From Pedobacter caeni (lineage in GTDB: Bacteria; Bacteroidota; Bacteroidia; Sphingobacteriales; Sphingobacteriaceae): a DNA stretch of 64,000 nt. The notes beneath the pieces were generated by a model. That model did not search any database. It was not told the DNA's origin and saw only the letters and a program-made list of their open reading frames with translations. This document shows positions 8,390-17,007 of this stretch, piece after piece. The stretch is from assembly GCF_900129215.1 (NCBI RefSeq), contig NZ_FQUQ01000005.1, forward strand, positions 248,001 to 312,000, read 5' to 3'. The position numbers were made by a program, and so were the translations under genes. Every line of letters begins with the position of its first letter. Positions within the stretch are counted from its first letter, which is position 1.

Positions 8390-10756
8390 ATGTACCACTA
8401 CATCACTAAAAAGAATTACTTATTAGCGCTGCTGTTTTTCCTGACCAATGCCGTGACAGCAAAGGAAACTAAGGGGAAATTGACCGGAGTGGTATATGAT
8501 GATGCCAATAAGCCCCTTTCGGGGATTACGGTTTCTCTGGAACCGGATATGCGCCGTGCGATAACAGATAAAAAAGGGGCATTCGAGTTCGACCGTTTAT
8601 ATGCCGGAACTTATACTTTAAAAATTTCTGCCATTGGATTTGGGACACATATCCAGGAAGTGGAAGTAGATGCACAGGGAAAAAATACAGTAACGATCCG
8701 GTTGACACGGAAAAACGAATCTCTAAAAGAAGTGAGTGTGACCGGGGTTCACGGAAATCCGGACAATTTCATCGACATGACCAGAACAGCAATGCCAAGC
8801 ACCGTCATTACAAGAAAAGAGATTGAACAGATGGGGAGCAGAAGACTGGACGAAGTGTTAAAAGAGCAAACAGGCCTGTCGATTGTCAATGATATTGGTT
8901 CTGGCAACAGGGCTGTAGGTTTGCAGATGCAGGGTTTTGACAGCGGTTATACCATGATCATGATCGACGGGCAGCCAATGGTTGGCCGCAACAACGGGAA
9001 TTTTGACCTGTCCAGGATCACGGTTTCCAATATTGAAAGAATTGAAATTATAAAAGGTGCTTCTTCCTGTTTGTTTGGTAGTGAGGCACTTGCCGGGGTA
9101 GTTAATATCGTTACCCGTAAAAATATAACTGAACCGCAAGGCATGGCAGCGATACGCTACGGAAGCTTTAATATGCTGGATGCGACACTGGAGGGGGAAA
9201 CTCCTTTTGCAGGTAAAAAAGGTTCTGTGTATTTATCCGGCAATTATTACCGTACCGACGGATTTAACTCTAACCCCTATATCAAAGAAGGAAAAACAGC
9301 GCCTCCTTTTGATAGTTATACTTTCCAGGGTAGGGGACGTTACCTTTTGGGCGAAAACAGTACCCTGAATTTTAATGGAAGGTATGTAAACCGGCATTCG
9401 GTAAATGAAGTATCCTATGGGGTGAAGCCAACCAAAGATGTGATGGACGAATATGACCTCAATGGCTCCGTATCCCTGAACCATAATTTTAAAAACGGGA
9501 CGAGGTTAAAAACTCAATATTACCTGACCCGTTACCAGACCAAACAGGATTTTACGGATCTGAATACCAGTCTGATCACACCTGGCAGTCAGTTTAAGCA
9601 ATACCTGCACCGCGCGGAAGTACAAGCTGCACAGCAGTTATTTACCGCAGTTGAACTGACCGCAGGAGCCGGTGGGGCTTATGAATTGCTGGACCATTCT
9701 TCCTATAAGGGGAATAAAAGCATGAGCAACTATTTTGCTTATGGACAGGCCAACTGGAAGTTAAATCAGGACCTGAATTTTACCGCAGGAGCAAGGTATG
9801 ATTATCATGATAAATACGGCTCAAAACTGAATCCCAGTCTGGGCCTGCAGTACCAGGTATTGCCCAACCTTACCTTTAGGGCAGCAGTAGGAACAGGATT
9901 TAAGACACCCAATTTCCAACAGTTGTACATGGTATTTACCAATCCTCAGACCGGATATACGGCATTGGGCGCGGAAGAGTTCTGGAAAGAATTGCAAATC
10001 TTAAAAGATGCCGGACAGATTAAGAGTGTATTTCCTATCGCAAAACAGGTTGGGACGTTGAAACCTGAACGCTCGGTTTCCTATAGTACCGGCTTTACTT
10101 ACCAGCCGCTGACTACAGTTAAACTAGATGTAAACGTGTTTTATAACGATCTGAAAAATTTCATCAACTCTGAACAGGTCGCGGTTAAAAATAATGATCA
10201 GCAGGTATTCTCCTATATGAATATCGCCAAAGCCTATACTGCGGGAACGGAAATCGGACTGAACTGGTCTGCTACAAAATCATTAACGGTTGCTGTCGGT
10301 TATCAGTTATTATATGCAGTTGACAAAGGAGTGATTGATTCCATAAAAAACGGGACCGGTTTGTTCGCTAAAGTGTACGATACCCGCATCAATCAGCTGA
10401 GGAACTCGGAAAGAAAAGATTATTTCGGAATGAGCAACCGTTCCAGGCACATGCTCAACCTGAAGCTGAGCTATGCGGAAGAAAAGACAGGGATCTCCGG
10501 TTCTGTCCGGGTAAGCTATAGGAGTAAGTATGGGTTTATGGAAGACAACAGAGCGAATAATTTCCTGGATCATTATGACACTTTTGTATCCGGCTACTAC
10601 CTTTTCAATGTAGCACTTCAAAAGACTTTTTACCGCAAACATTTACAATTACAACTGACCGGAGATAACCTCATGAATTACCGGGATCAGCTCATGCCTG
10701 CCCAGCAGGGACGTGCCATCCTGGTGGGATTGAGCTGGAGATTTTTTAAAGATTAA
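8390..10756 (+). CDS. HmuR-like TonB-dependent heme receptor
   Basis: An outer-membrane TonB-dependent receptor (788 residues). Order: signal peptide (1-24), a carboxypeptidase-regulatory-like beta domain typical of Bacteroidota receptors (about 28-105), the plug domain (about 125-245, with MIMIDGQPMVGR and SCLFGSEALAGVVNIVTR), and a 22-stranded barrel to the C-terminal RAILVGLSWRF. It lies opposite the heme ABC operon and directly upstream of five HmuY-family lipoproteins. That is the hmuYR association known from Porphyromonas gingivalis but with the receptor first, so heme is the most likely ligand. The exact substrate is inference. Confidence 0.9.
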   Translation: MYHYITKKNYLLALLFFLTNAVTAKETKGKLTGVVYDDANKPLSGITVSLEPDMRRAITDKKGAFEFDRLYAGTYTLKISAIGFGTHIQEVEVDAQGKNTVTIRLTRKNESLKEVSVTGVHGNPDNFIDMTRTAMPSTVITRKEIEQMGSRRLDEVLKEQTGLSIVNDIGSGNRAVGLQMQGFDSGYTMIMIDGQPMVGRNNGNFDLSRITVSNIERIEIIKGASSCLFGSEALAGVVNIVTRKNITEPQGMAAIRYGSFNMLDATLEGETPFAGKKGSVYLSGNYYRTDGFNSNPYIKEGKTAPPFDSYTFQGRGRYLLGENSTLNFNGRYVNRHSVNEVSYGVKPTKDVMDEYDLNGSVSLNHNFKNGTRLKTQYYLTRYQTKQDFTDLNTSLITPGSQFKQYLHRAEVQAAQQLFTAVELTAGAGGAYELLDHSSYKGNKSMSNYFAYGQANWKLNQDLNFTAGARYDYHDKYGSKLNPSLGLQYQVLPNLTFRAAVGTGFKTPNFQQLYMVFTNPQTGYTALGAEEFWKELQILKDAGQIKSVFPIAKQVGTLKPERSVSYSTGFTYQPLTTVKLDVNVFYNDLKNFINSEQVAVKNNDQQVFSYMNIAKAYTAGTEIGLNWSATKSLTVAVGYQLLYAVDKGVIDSIKNGTGLFAKVYDTRINQLRNSERKDYFGMSNRSRHMLNLKLSYAEEKTGISGSVRVSYRSKYGFMEDNRANNFLDHYDTFVSGYYLFNVALQKTFYRKHLQLQLTGDNLMNYRDQLMPAQQGRAILVGLSWRFFKD

Positions 10757-10766
10757 TTGAAGAAAA

Positions 10767-11456
10767 ATGAATAAGAAACTGAAATCAGCATTGTTGTTTA
10801 GCCTGACCATATTATGCTTTAGCTCCTGTACAAAGGAGCAGGTAAAACCACAGTTGGAAGATGGGAAGAGTACCATCATTCAGGACCTTGCCGGTGATCT
10901 GGGCGCTTCTATGGCGGATGGAATTGATGGAAAGGTAAAACGTCCTTTTGAGGACTGGTACTTTAACCTCAGGACCAAAGAACAACTGAAAGACACCCTG
11001 AAACATGCAAAAACGATGAACTGGGATATCGGATTTACAGGAATCTACAATTCAATGATTGTGGTGAACAACGGAGCAAATCCTAAAAGCCCGGGTTATG
11101 GCGGACAAGGGAAAGGATTGATCATTGCGCTGGAAAAAAACTATGCTGAAGTGATTGAAGCGCCCAGCCTGGAAGAGATGAAAACTAAAAACCTGTCGTT
11201 TGTGGGTTGGGACGCCTACCCGCAACCAGACAACAGGGGATGGTACTTCTATGATATGAAAACCCACATCTCTGTGGCGGTTAAAGGGAGAACATTTGTG
11301 TTGCTTACCGCAGATGGCAAGTTCGCCAAGCTGGAAATGAAAAGCATTTATAAAGGAAATCCGGTAACAGTGAGCGACCTGCATTGGCCTGCCCCTTATT
11401 TCACCTTCCGCTACTTTATTCAGGAAGATGGAAGCCGAAACTTAAATACCAATTAA
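10767..11456 (+). CDS. HmuY-family lipoprotein 1
   Basis: A predicted surface or periplasmic lipoprotein (229 residues, lipobox LCFSSC near residue 18) of the HmuY family. In P. gingivalis the founder captures heme and passes it to HmuR. Family hallmarks visible here are the central NWDIGFTGIYNS segment and the C-terminal APYFTFRYFIQEDGS strand pair. It begins ten bases after the receptor stop. The P. gingivalis heme ligands are histidines; I did not align them, so ligand identity is open. Confidence 0.88.
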   Translation: MNKKLKSALLFSLTILCFSSCTKEQVKPQLEDGKSTIIQDLAGDLGASMADGIDGKVKRPFEDWYFNLRTKEQLKDTLKHAKTMNWDIGFTGIYNSMIVVNNGANPKSPGYGGQGKGLIIALEKNYAEVIEAPSLEEMKTKNLSFVGWDAYPQPDNRGWYFYDMKTHISVAVKGRTFVLLTADGKFAKLEMKSIYKGNPVTVSDLHWPAPYFTFRYFIQEDGSRNLNTN

Positions 11457-11466
11457 AGATACAGAA

Positions 11467-12303
11467 ATGATGAACTCTCGATTGAAAATATGGGCCCTGA
11501 TTTTTGGTTGCTCATTCGCATTGCTTTCCTGCTCAAAAAATGAAACACCTGAACCGGAAAAAGTGCTGCCACCTTTAAGCCCGGTTACCGTTACGGCTAG
11601 CGGTGAATATACGGTAACCAATCTTCCCGGCGACCTTACCGCCAAAATGGAAGGTCAGGGGATGGAAGGAAACGGGAATTTTAAGCCAGTTTATTATAGT
11701 CTGGAAGATGGCAGGGTAATCCCGGCCGAATATGCAAATACAGATAAATGGGACATTGCTTTTACCGGTATCTATAACAGCAGCATCTGGGCAAATGATG
11801 GAACGGTAAAATTTGAAAATGGAAACACCGGACCAGGTTATGGCAGCCCTGCACGTGGGGGAATATATCTTGTAGTGGATAAAGCTGTTGATGCGAAGTA
11901 TTATGATGAGGCCAAACATCAACCCCGCCAGGTTCCTATTGATAAAGCACTGCTGGACGAGGCTTATCAAAACGTAAAGACCGTTCCGGTTGCTGATGAT
12001 CAGTTTCTTTCCAGAGGATTTCTGACGCTGGATTACTTTCTGGGCAGCGGATCGGGTTATGCCTTTTACGATTTCTATGGAGCGATGTTTCCGGGAGATA
12101 AAAGCAGGGCACACATTGTCTATAACCTGCCGCGCGCAATCATCGTAAAAACAGCCAAAGGAAATTATGCGAAAGTGATCCTTTACAGCTTTTATAAAGG
12201 AAGTCCGCTGAGTCCTACACTGGCTTCGGAAGCACCGTACCTCAATTTTAAATACACCATCCTGAAAGATGGTTCGAAGGATTTTACTAAAACAAGCAAA
12301 TAA
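11467..12303 (+). CDS. HmuY-family lipoprotein 2
   Basis: A second HmuY-family lipoprotein (278 residues; 277 if the second ATG is used). The lipobox is ALLSC near residue 22. The shared core reads KWDIAFTGIYNSSIWANDG, and the C-terminal strands include APYLNFKYTILKDGS. It is longer than copy 1 because of an insertion (about residues 135-195) between these two parts. It starts ten bases after copy 1 stops and is clearly the same operon. Probably a hemophore-like protein for the upstream receptor, with specificity unknown. Confidence 0.86.
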   Translation: MMNSRLKIWALIFGCSFALLSCSKNETPEPEKVLPPLSPVTVTASGEYTVTNLPGDLTAKMEGQGMEGNGNFKPVYYSLEDGRVIPAEYANTDKWDIAFTGIYNSSIWANDGTVKFENGNTGPGYGSPARGGIYLVVDKAVDAKYYDEAKHQPRQVPIDKALLDEAYQNVKTVPVADDQFLSRGFLTLDYFLGSGSGYAFYDFYGAMFPGDKSRAHIVYNLPRAIIVKTAKGNYAKVILYSFYKGSPLSPTLASEAPYLNFKYTILKDGSKDFTKTSK

Positions 12304-12307
12304 GAAT

Positions 12308-13138
12308 ATGAGATTAATGAAATTGGGAATACTCACTATAGGTTGTAGCATCATGCTGTTCGCCTGCAGTAAAAACAATTCCGAACCCGAACAACCGGTT
12401 GTACAACCGGATACCATGAAAATGATCGGAACCAATTGGGTGCCTGCAAGGGCCTTAAAGGTGAAAGAAACGAGTTATACCTATGATCAGGTGATCCCTT
12501 ACAAAGGTGCTGATGGAAAACTGATCTACGATAAAGCCAAATCAGAGAAAAGGAACGGAAAAGGATACATCTATTATGATGAAAAATATAAAGTGGTGTA
12601 TGTGGTAGACTGGCCAGGTGATCAGGCTACAACGGCCTCTCAGGGAGGACACAGGCCATTCTATTTCAACTTTGACACCAGGGATACCGTAGCAGTAGCG
12701 GATGCCATCGCGGGAACCAAACCATGGCATGTGAAACATTATGACATCTATAATGCCTACATGTTTACAGATGCGGTTACTCCTGCCGGACAACCTGGTT
12801 TAGGTAAGATCCGCGTGGTCCGTACCCCTTTCGATGAACTGGATGAAGCATTGGCAACACCAATGATCAGAAATACGGTGGAGATAGAAATGGACGATTT
12901 TGTAACTACAGACGGATGGGGAACTTATCGCTTAAGCGACCATATCCTCAGGCCATACAAAGACCGGACGATTATTTTCCAGTTGAAGGATGGACGTTAC
13001 GTAAAATACCAGCTGGTGAACCTCTACCGGACCAATCCTAAAGTGGTGAGCGACAAGTACGAGTTTCAGGCCCCCTTTTATAATTTCCGATACCATATCC
13101 AGCAGACACCAAACGATAGAAATTTAAAAACGAGATAA
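12308..13138 (+). CDS. HmuY-family lipoprotein 3, divergent
   Basis: A lipoprotein of 276 residues. I use the ATG at 12308, four bases after the previous stop, because it opens directly into the signal peptide (MRLMKLGILTIGCSIMLFAC). An upstream ATG at 12269 would overlap copy 2. The C-terminal part (KYQLVNLYRTNPK, then PFYNFRYHIQQT) fits the HmuY family. The usual WDI core is replaced by PWHVKHYDIYNAYMF, making this the most divergent of the five. It may bind a different tetrapyrrole or partner, which is inference. Confidence 0.78.
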   Translation: MRLMKLGILTIGCSIMLFACSKNNSEPEQPVVQPDTMKMIGTNWVPARALKVKETSYTYDQVIPYKGADGKLIYDKAKSEKRNGKGYIYYDEKYKVVYVVDWPGDQATTASQGGHRPFYFNFDTRDTVAVADAIAGTKPWHVKHYDIYNAYMFTDAVTPAGQPGLGKIRVVRTPFDELDEALATPMIRNTVEIEMDDFVTTDGWGTYRLSDHILRPYKDRTIIFQLKDGRYVKYQLVNLYRTNPKVVSDKYEFQAPFYNFRYHIQQTPNDRNLKTR

Positions 13139-13163
13139 GTAAAATATTTTAAACCCAAACCCC

Positions 13164-13373
13164 ATGGTACAACGTAGACAGCTCATTGCGCAATGCTTTC
13201 CCTCTGATGGAAAGGAATATTCGGCTCTATACCTGTATTTACAGATGGAAGGTTTAGAAGAGGCTTTGAATAAGCCGGAATGCCAGGCAGGAGGGACAGT
13301 CAGTTTTCGTGGAATTGACCATACCCTAACCTCCGGGCCTGTGATATCAGAACGGCTTTTGATATCGCTTTAA
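13164..13373 (+). CDS. Possible 69-aa small protein between HmuY genes
   Basis: An ATG-started ORF of 69 residues fills most of the 271-base gap between HmuY-like genes 3 and 4. It has no signal peptide, membrane segment or recognisable domain. The middle (SALYLYLQMEGLEEALNK) could form a helix, and it contains two Cys. It is on the same strand as the operon, but the composition does not prove coding. It could equally be an untranslated spacer. Confidence 0.25.
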   Translation: MVQRRQLIAQCFPSDGKEYSALYLYLQMEGLEEALNKPECQAGGTVSFRGIDHTLTSGPVISERLLISL

Positions 13374-13409
13374 CTCATAATTTTTTAATCCTAAAATCAT
13401 TCTTTTAAA

Positions 13410-14258
13410 ATGAAAAATTACCAATCAGGCGTACAAAGCCAAAACACCGGTCTGCTAACAGTCCGCAATTTAAGCAAAAAAATAACCATGTTCGGACTAA
13501 TGGCCGGAATCGCAGCTGCATCTGTGTTAACTTCATGTAAAAAAGAGGGCAATGAGCCCGGATCTCCTTCATTAAAGTTAAATACGGAACAAGCACTGGC
13601 TCCGGTTGCGGGTGGACCAGCCCTGAACCTGACTGATGCTACCGGTACCGTAGAACTGGGTACAGACGGTGTGTACACAGTGAAAAACTATTTTGTAGAT
13701 CAGGGAATTTATTCCGGAACAGCGAACCACAGACCAAATGGGAATTATTACTTTGACTTCAGTCAGAATGATAATAAAAAAGGTGCTTCGAGTACTACAG
13801 AGCCTAGCTCTAAAATCTGGGATCTTTCTTTCTCAGGAACTGGTAATGCTGACATCAGAGTAAATACTACTCCAACTGTGGCTGCTCAGATCAGGTACAT
13901 CAACCAATCTTTTGCAACAGTAATTGGTACTTACACTGCTGCTGGTTCTGCTGCTACTGCATGGACCGCCGGAACAACTCCTCCATCTGTACCTTTCGGA
14001 CATAACAGGACTGTTGCTGCAGCCAATCCTGCGGATTACCTGGCTGCTGCACCTGGGCATGTGATCAAAGGATGGTACAACTACTATTTCGGAACCCATA
14101 CTTTGTTTGGTACTACTGATCTGACCCTTTTGGTTAAGGATGCTGCAGGAAGCGTTTACGCAGTGCACATCTTCAGTACTTATGAAAATGCTACCCCGGT
14201 AGGGACTCCTCCTACAAACTACTCATGGTTAAAACTGGAGTACAAAAAATTACCATAA
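13410..14258 (+). CDS. HmuY-family lipoprotein 4
   Basis: A lipoprotein of 282 residues with lipobox ASVLTSC. The signal peptide core begins near residue 22 (NLSKKITMFGLMAG), so the n-region is long. An ATG at 13488 is an alternative start that would cut into the signal peptide's basic part, so I keep 13410. The core IWDLSFSGTGNADIRVN and the end NYSWLKLEYKKLP match the HmuY pattern. The middle is unusually rich in Ala, Thr and Gly compared with its neighbours. It is preceded by a 271-base gap. Confidence 0.78.
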   Translation: MKNYQSGVQSQNTGLLTVRNLSKKITMFGLMAGIAAASVLTSCKKEGNEPGSPSLKLNTEQALAPVAGGPALNLTDATGTVELGTDGVYTVKNYFVDQGIYSGTANHRPNGNYYFDFSQNDNKKGASSTTEPSSKIWDLSFSGTGNADIRVNTTPTVAAQIRYINQSFATVIGTYTAAGSAATAWTAGTTPPSVPFGHNRTVAAANPADYLAAAPGHVIKGWYNYYFGTHTLFGTTDLTLLVKDAAGSVYAVHIFSTYENATPVGTPPTNYSWLKLEYKKLP

Positions 14259-14272
14259 CAATTATCAATGCC

Positions 14273-14303
14273 AGCAATGTATGAGCGGCCCTCATGCATT
14301 GCT
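14273..14303 (+). other. Intra-operon hairpin between HmuY genes 4 and 5
   Basis: A 13-bp stem (AGCAATGTATGAG against CTCATGCATTGCT, one T-G wobble) with loop CGGCC. No T-run follows, so it is not a classical terminator. A role in mRNA processing or stability between two cistrons is possible. Confidence 0.5.
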
Positions 14304-14352
14304 TTGACCAATAATAATACCTAAAACAATAATAATTTCTAAAAATACAGGG

Positions 14353-15072
14353 ATGAAGATGAATAAAATAAAAAGCATATTGTTTATGCTGACCCTTTCT
14401 ATGGGCTGTTTAGTGGCCTGTAAGAAGGATAAGACACCTGATCCGGTTCCGGAACCAGAGTTTGTGGAAGTATCCGCTCATGTCAAGAAATATAAAAACG
14501 GAACTGTTGTAGTGAACAGGCTCCCAATGCCGGACCTCAAAGACATCAGCACCAGAGGATACTTCAATTTTGATAAAATGGCCTTTGTTGATGCAGGAAA
14601 ATTGAAAACAAAGGAATGGGATATCGTTTTCGAAGGTTTGTATGCAGGCACCGTCTTTCCTAATAATGGAAATACAGAAGAAGATTTTCCCTGGTTTGGA
14701 AACGCTGCTAAAGTGATCTTCAGTGGAATTGTAAAGCCATTTGATGAAGTAACTGCCCTGCCTGACAATTTTGTTTTTCCTACAGGAAAGACCAATTTAA
14801 GTACAGCGGAGTCGAATACTGAAATTGCCAGGACAAATCCTATTTACTGGGGATATACCACTCTTGACGTAGATGGTGGTTTCTCCCATTTTGGTGTCTG
14901 GAAGGGAAAAACCTTTCTCTGGAAACTGGACGATGGACGTGTGGTGAAATTCGAGCTGATCAATGTCTATAATAATGCACCGGAGGAAAACAACATCAAG
15001 TCGGTACCGGGTTATTTGAGCTTCCGTTATTTCATCGGAAAAGCAGGTAGCAAGGATTTGAAAACCAATTAA
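14353..15072 (+). CDS. HmuY-family lipoprotein 5
   Basis: A lipoprotein of 239 residues (lipobox GCLVAC). The core EWDIVFEGLYAGTVFPNNG and the C-terminal GYLSFRYFIGKAGSKDLKTN closely resemble copy 1, including the shared final residues KTN/NTN. It is the last of five family members in a row. A putative processing hairpin lies upstream and a PDZ protease gene follows 37 bases later, on the same strand. Confidence 0.86.
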   Translation: MKMNKIKSILFMLTLSMGCLVACKKDKTPDPVPEPEFVEVSAHVKKYKNGTVVVNRLPMPDLKDISTRGYFNFDKMAFVDAGKLKTKEWDIVFEGLYAGTVFPNNGNTEEDFPWFGNAAKVIFSGIVKPFDEVTALPDNFVFPTGKTNLSTAESNTEIARTNPIYWGYTTLDVDGGFSHFGVWKGKTFLWKLDDGRVVKFELINVYNNAPEENNIKSVPGYLSFRYFIGKAGSKDLKTN

Positions 15073-15109
15073 ACTAAAGAGAATCAGGACCTAAAAACAT
15101 ACCCCAATT

Positions 15110-16666
15110 TTGAATCCTATTGAAAAGGTAAGCAATCATCCCTGTTTATTGCTGCTGCTGGCTTTGCTGGTCAGCAGCTTTGTTGCGTGTAAGAAAACGG
15201 AGCTCCCAAAGGAGGAGTCTGATGTTTCTCCTACTACAGGCACAAGGAGCCAGTTTACCGCTGACTCTATCTTTTTATATGCCCGGCAGACCTATCTCTG
15301 GAATGAGGCATTGCCCGATTACCAGCACTTTAACCCAAGGAGTTATACCGCTTCGGGTTCAGATCTGTTAAATTTTAAGCAAATTGTCTTTGCCATCAGC
15401 CAGGCTAAAATAAACCCGGTTACGTCTAAGCCTTTCGAGCAAACAGGTGCTCCGGGACATCCTAAGTATTCTTATATACAGTTGTTAAACGGAGCTTCAG
15501 GTACACTGGCAGCAGTTAATGCAGAAGGTGTAGGGGATGATTTTGGAATAGAAGTGAGCAGCTCCGGTAGTGATTTATACCTGAGAATGGTTTACCCCGG
15601 CTCGGCTGCCGCCCGTTCAGGATTGCTGAGAGGTGATAAAGTGATGCAGGTAAACGGACAGCATGCGACAGCGGGAATGATTTTATCTGCTTTGCAAGGG
15701 CAAAACCTGAACCTGACCCTGCTGAAAAAAGATGGAACACCTCAGGAGGTTTCGCTGAACAAATCGACCTATCAAAGCAGTGCTGTATTAAAGACTGCCG
15801 AATACCTTTCGGGCGGGACAAAACTCGGTTATCTGGCCATTGCTCAGTTCAGTCACCTGAACAATTCAAAAACTGTATTGGACCAGGTATTTGCGCAATT
15901 TGCCAGTTCAGGGATTACCGATCTGGTGGTTGATCTCCGCTACAATGGGGGAGGATATGTTGGGACCGCGAAATACCTCGCGAATTTAATCGCTCCCCGA
16001 AATTTAAACGGGAAGGTGATGTTTACCGAGCATTTTAATGCACAGATGCAGGAAGGAAAAGCGGGTATCTTAAAGAACCAGCTTTATTTTGATGAGAATA
16101 ACCAGCCTGTTTACCTGAATGGACGAAGGGCGACCTATGCTGATGTCGATTTTACGGTAAAGGGGAACACCTATAATTTTGAAAAAGCCGGCGGACTGGA
16201 GACGGTTAAAAATCTCTATTTTATAGTAGGCAATCAGACTGCTTCTGCCAGTGAAATGCTCATCAACAGTCTGAAACCTTATTTTAAGGTAAGCCTGATC
16301 GGGCAACCGACCTATGGCAAGCCGGTGGGTTTCTTTGGAATAAAAATAGACCGTTTCCAGCTGTATTTGTCCAGTTTTCTGATCCGGAATTCAGCAGGAA
16401 TCGGGGATTATTTTGATGGGATGCCAGTAGATATTGCTGTAGAAGATGATGTTACCCATGACTTTGGTGATGAAAACGAAGCGGCGCTGAATGCCGTATT
16501 TAAACGCCTAAATGTGAATGTGGGTAAGGGGCAGGGTAAAACAATGTCGGTAAGGGAATCAGCTCCTGTAGTTTCCTTACCCGGCCAGGTAAAACACATT
16601 TCGGCGGGGAAAGGAATCCCGGGAATGATAGAAGAGCGACTAAAACTAAAATATATTGAAAATTAA
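15110..16666 (+). CDS. PDZ-containing S41 peptidase lipoprotein in heme locus
   Basis: A lipoprotein (lipobox VSSFVAC) of 518 residues starting at TTG, the only plausible start in frame before the signal peptide. Order: helical N-domain (40-130), PDZ domain (about 140-210, GVGDDFGIEVSSSG through GSAAARSGLLRGDKVMQVNG), and the S41 protease core with DLRYNGGGYVG and the nucleophile motif QTASASEM (Ser379 likely). It lies directly behind the HmuY array. Known biology: P. gingivalis uses cysteine gingipains to free heme for HmuY. A serine protease here could act on hemoproteins or mature the lipoproteins, which is inference. Confidence 0.87.
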   Translation: MNPIEKVSNHPCLLLLLALLVSSFVACKKTELPKEESDVSPTTGTRSQFTADSIFLYARQTYLWNEALPDYQHFNPRSYTASGSDLLNFKQIVFAISQAKINPVTSKPFEQTGAPGHPKYSYIQLLNGASGTLAAVNAEGVGDDFGIEVSSSGSDLYLRMVYPGSAAARSGLLRGDKVMQVNGQHATAGMILSALQGQNLNLTLLKKDGTPQEVSLNKSTYQSSAVLKTAEYLSGGTKLGYLAIAQFSHLNNSKTVLDQVFAQFASSGITDLVVDLRYNGGGYVGTAKYLANLIAPRNLNGKVMFTEHFNAQMQEGKAGILKNQLYFDENNQPVYLNGRRATYADVDFTVKGNTYNFEKAGGLETVKNLYFIVGNQTASASEMLINSLKPYFKVSLIGQPTYGKPVGFFGIKIDRFQLYLSSFLIRNSAGIGDYFDGMPVDIAVEDDVTHDFGDENEAALNAVFKRLNVNVGKGQGKTMSVRESAPVVSLPGQVKHISAGKGIPGMIEERLKLKYIEN

Positions 16667-16678
16667 AACAGAGGAGAG

Positions 16679-16999
16679 ATGTGTAAAACAAGAGTATTAA
16701 GTACAAAAGGAGATACGGTAGTGAGTAGCTGCCAGGGATGTAAAATGTATTATTTATGGCACAACAACATGTTGCTGAATTTCACAAAAGAAGCTTTTGA
16801 ATCGTTCAGGGAGGTGGTCAACAGTCTGCCTTTTCATAAGAACAGTCTCCCTTTTCCGGATGATGTGGAGCGGATCATTTTACATACACCAAATGATGAC
16901 ATCTGCTTTGCCTTTTGTTATGATGAATTTGAAACCTTTAAGCAGGCTATAGATGAGGCCATATATATGAATGAAGTGTATGTGCTGATGAGTAAATAA
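16679..16999 (+). CDS. Small Cys-containing protein (DUF6686-like)
   Basis: A cytoplasmic-looking protein of 106 residues without signal peptide. It opens with a SSCQGCKMYYLWHNN segment carrying a CxxC pair and a WH motif. The rest alternates helices (FTKEAFESFREVVNSL; FETFKQAIDEAIYM) and strands. It resembles small Bacteroidota proteins I recall as DUF6686, though I could not verify this. It sits 12 bases after the protease gene and eight bases before an AraC regulator. The CxxC and His could bind metal or heme and inform the regulator, which is inference. Confidence 0.7.
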   Translation: MCKTRVLSTKGDTVVSSCQGCKMYYLWHNNMLLNFTKEAFESFREVVNSLPFHKNSLPFPDDVERIILHTPNDDICFAFCYDEFETFKQAIDEAIYMNEVYVLMSK

Positions 17000-17007
17000 A
17001 CCAAACC

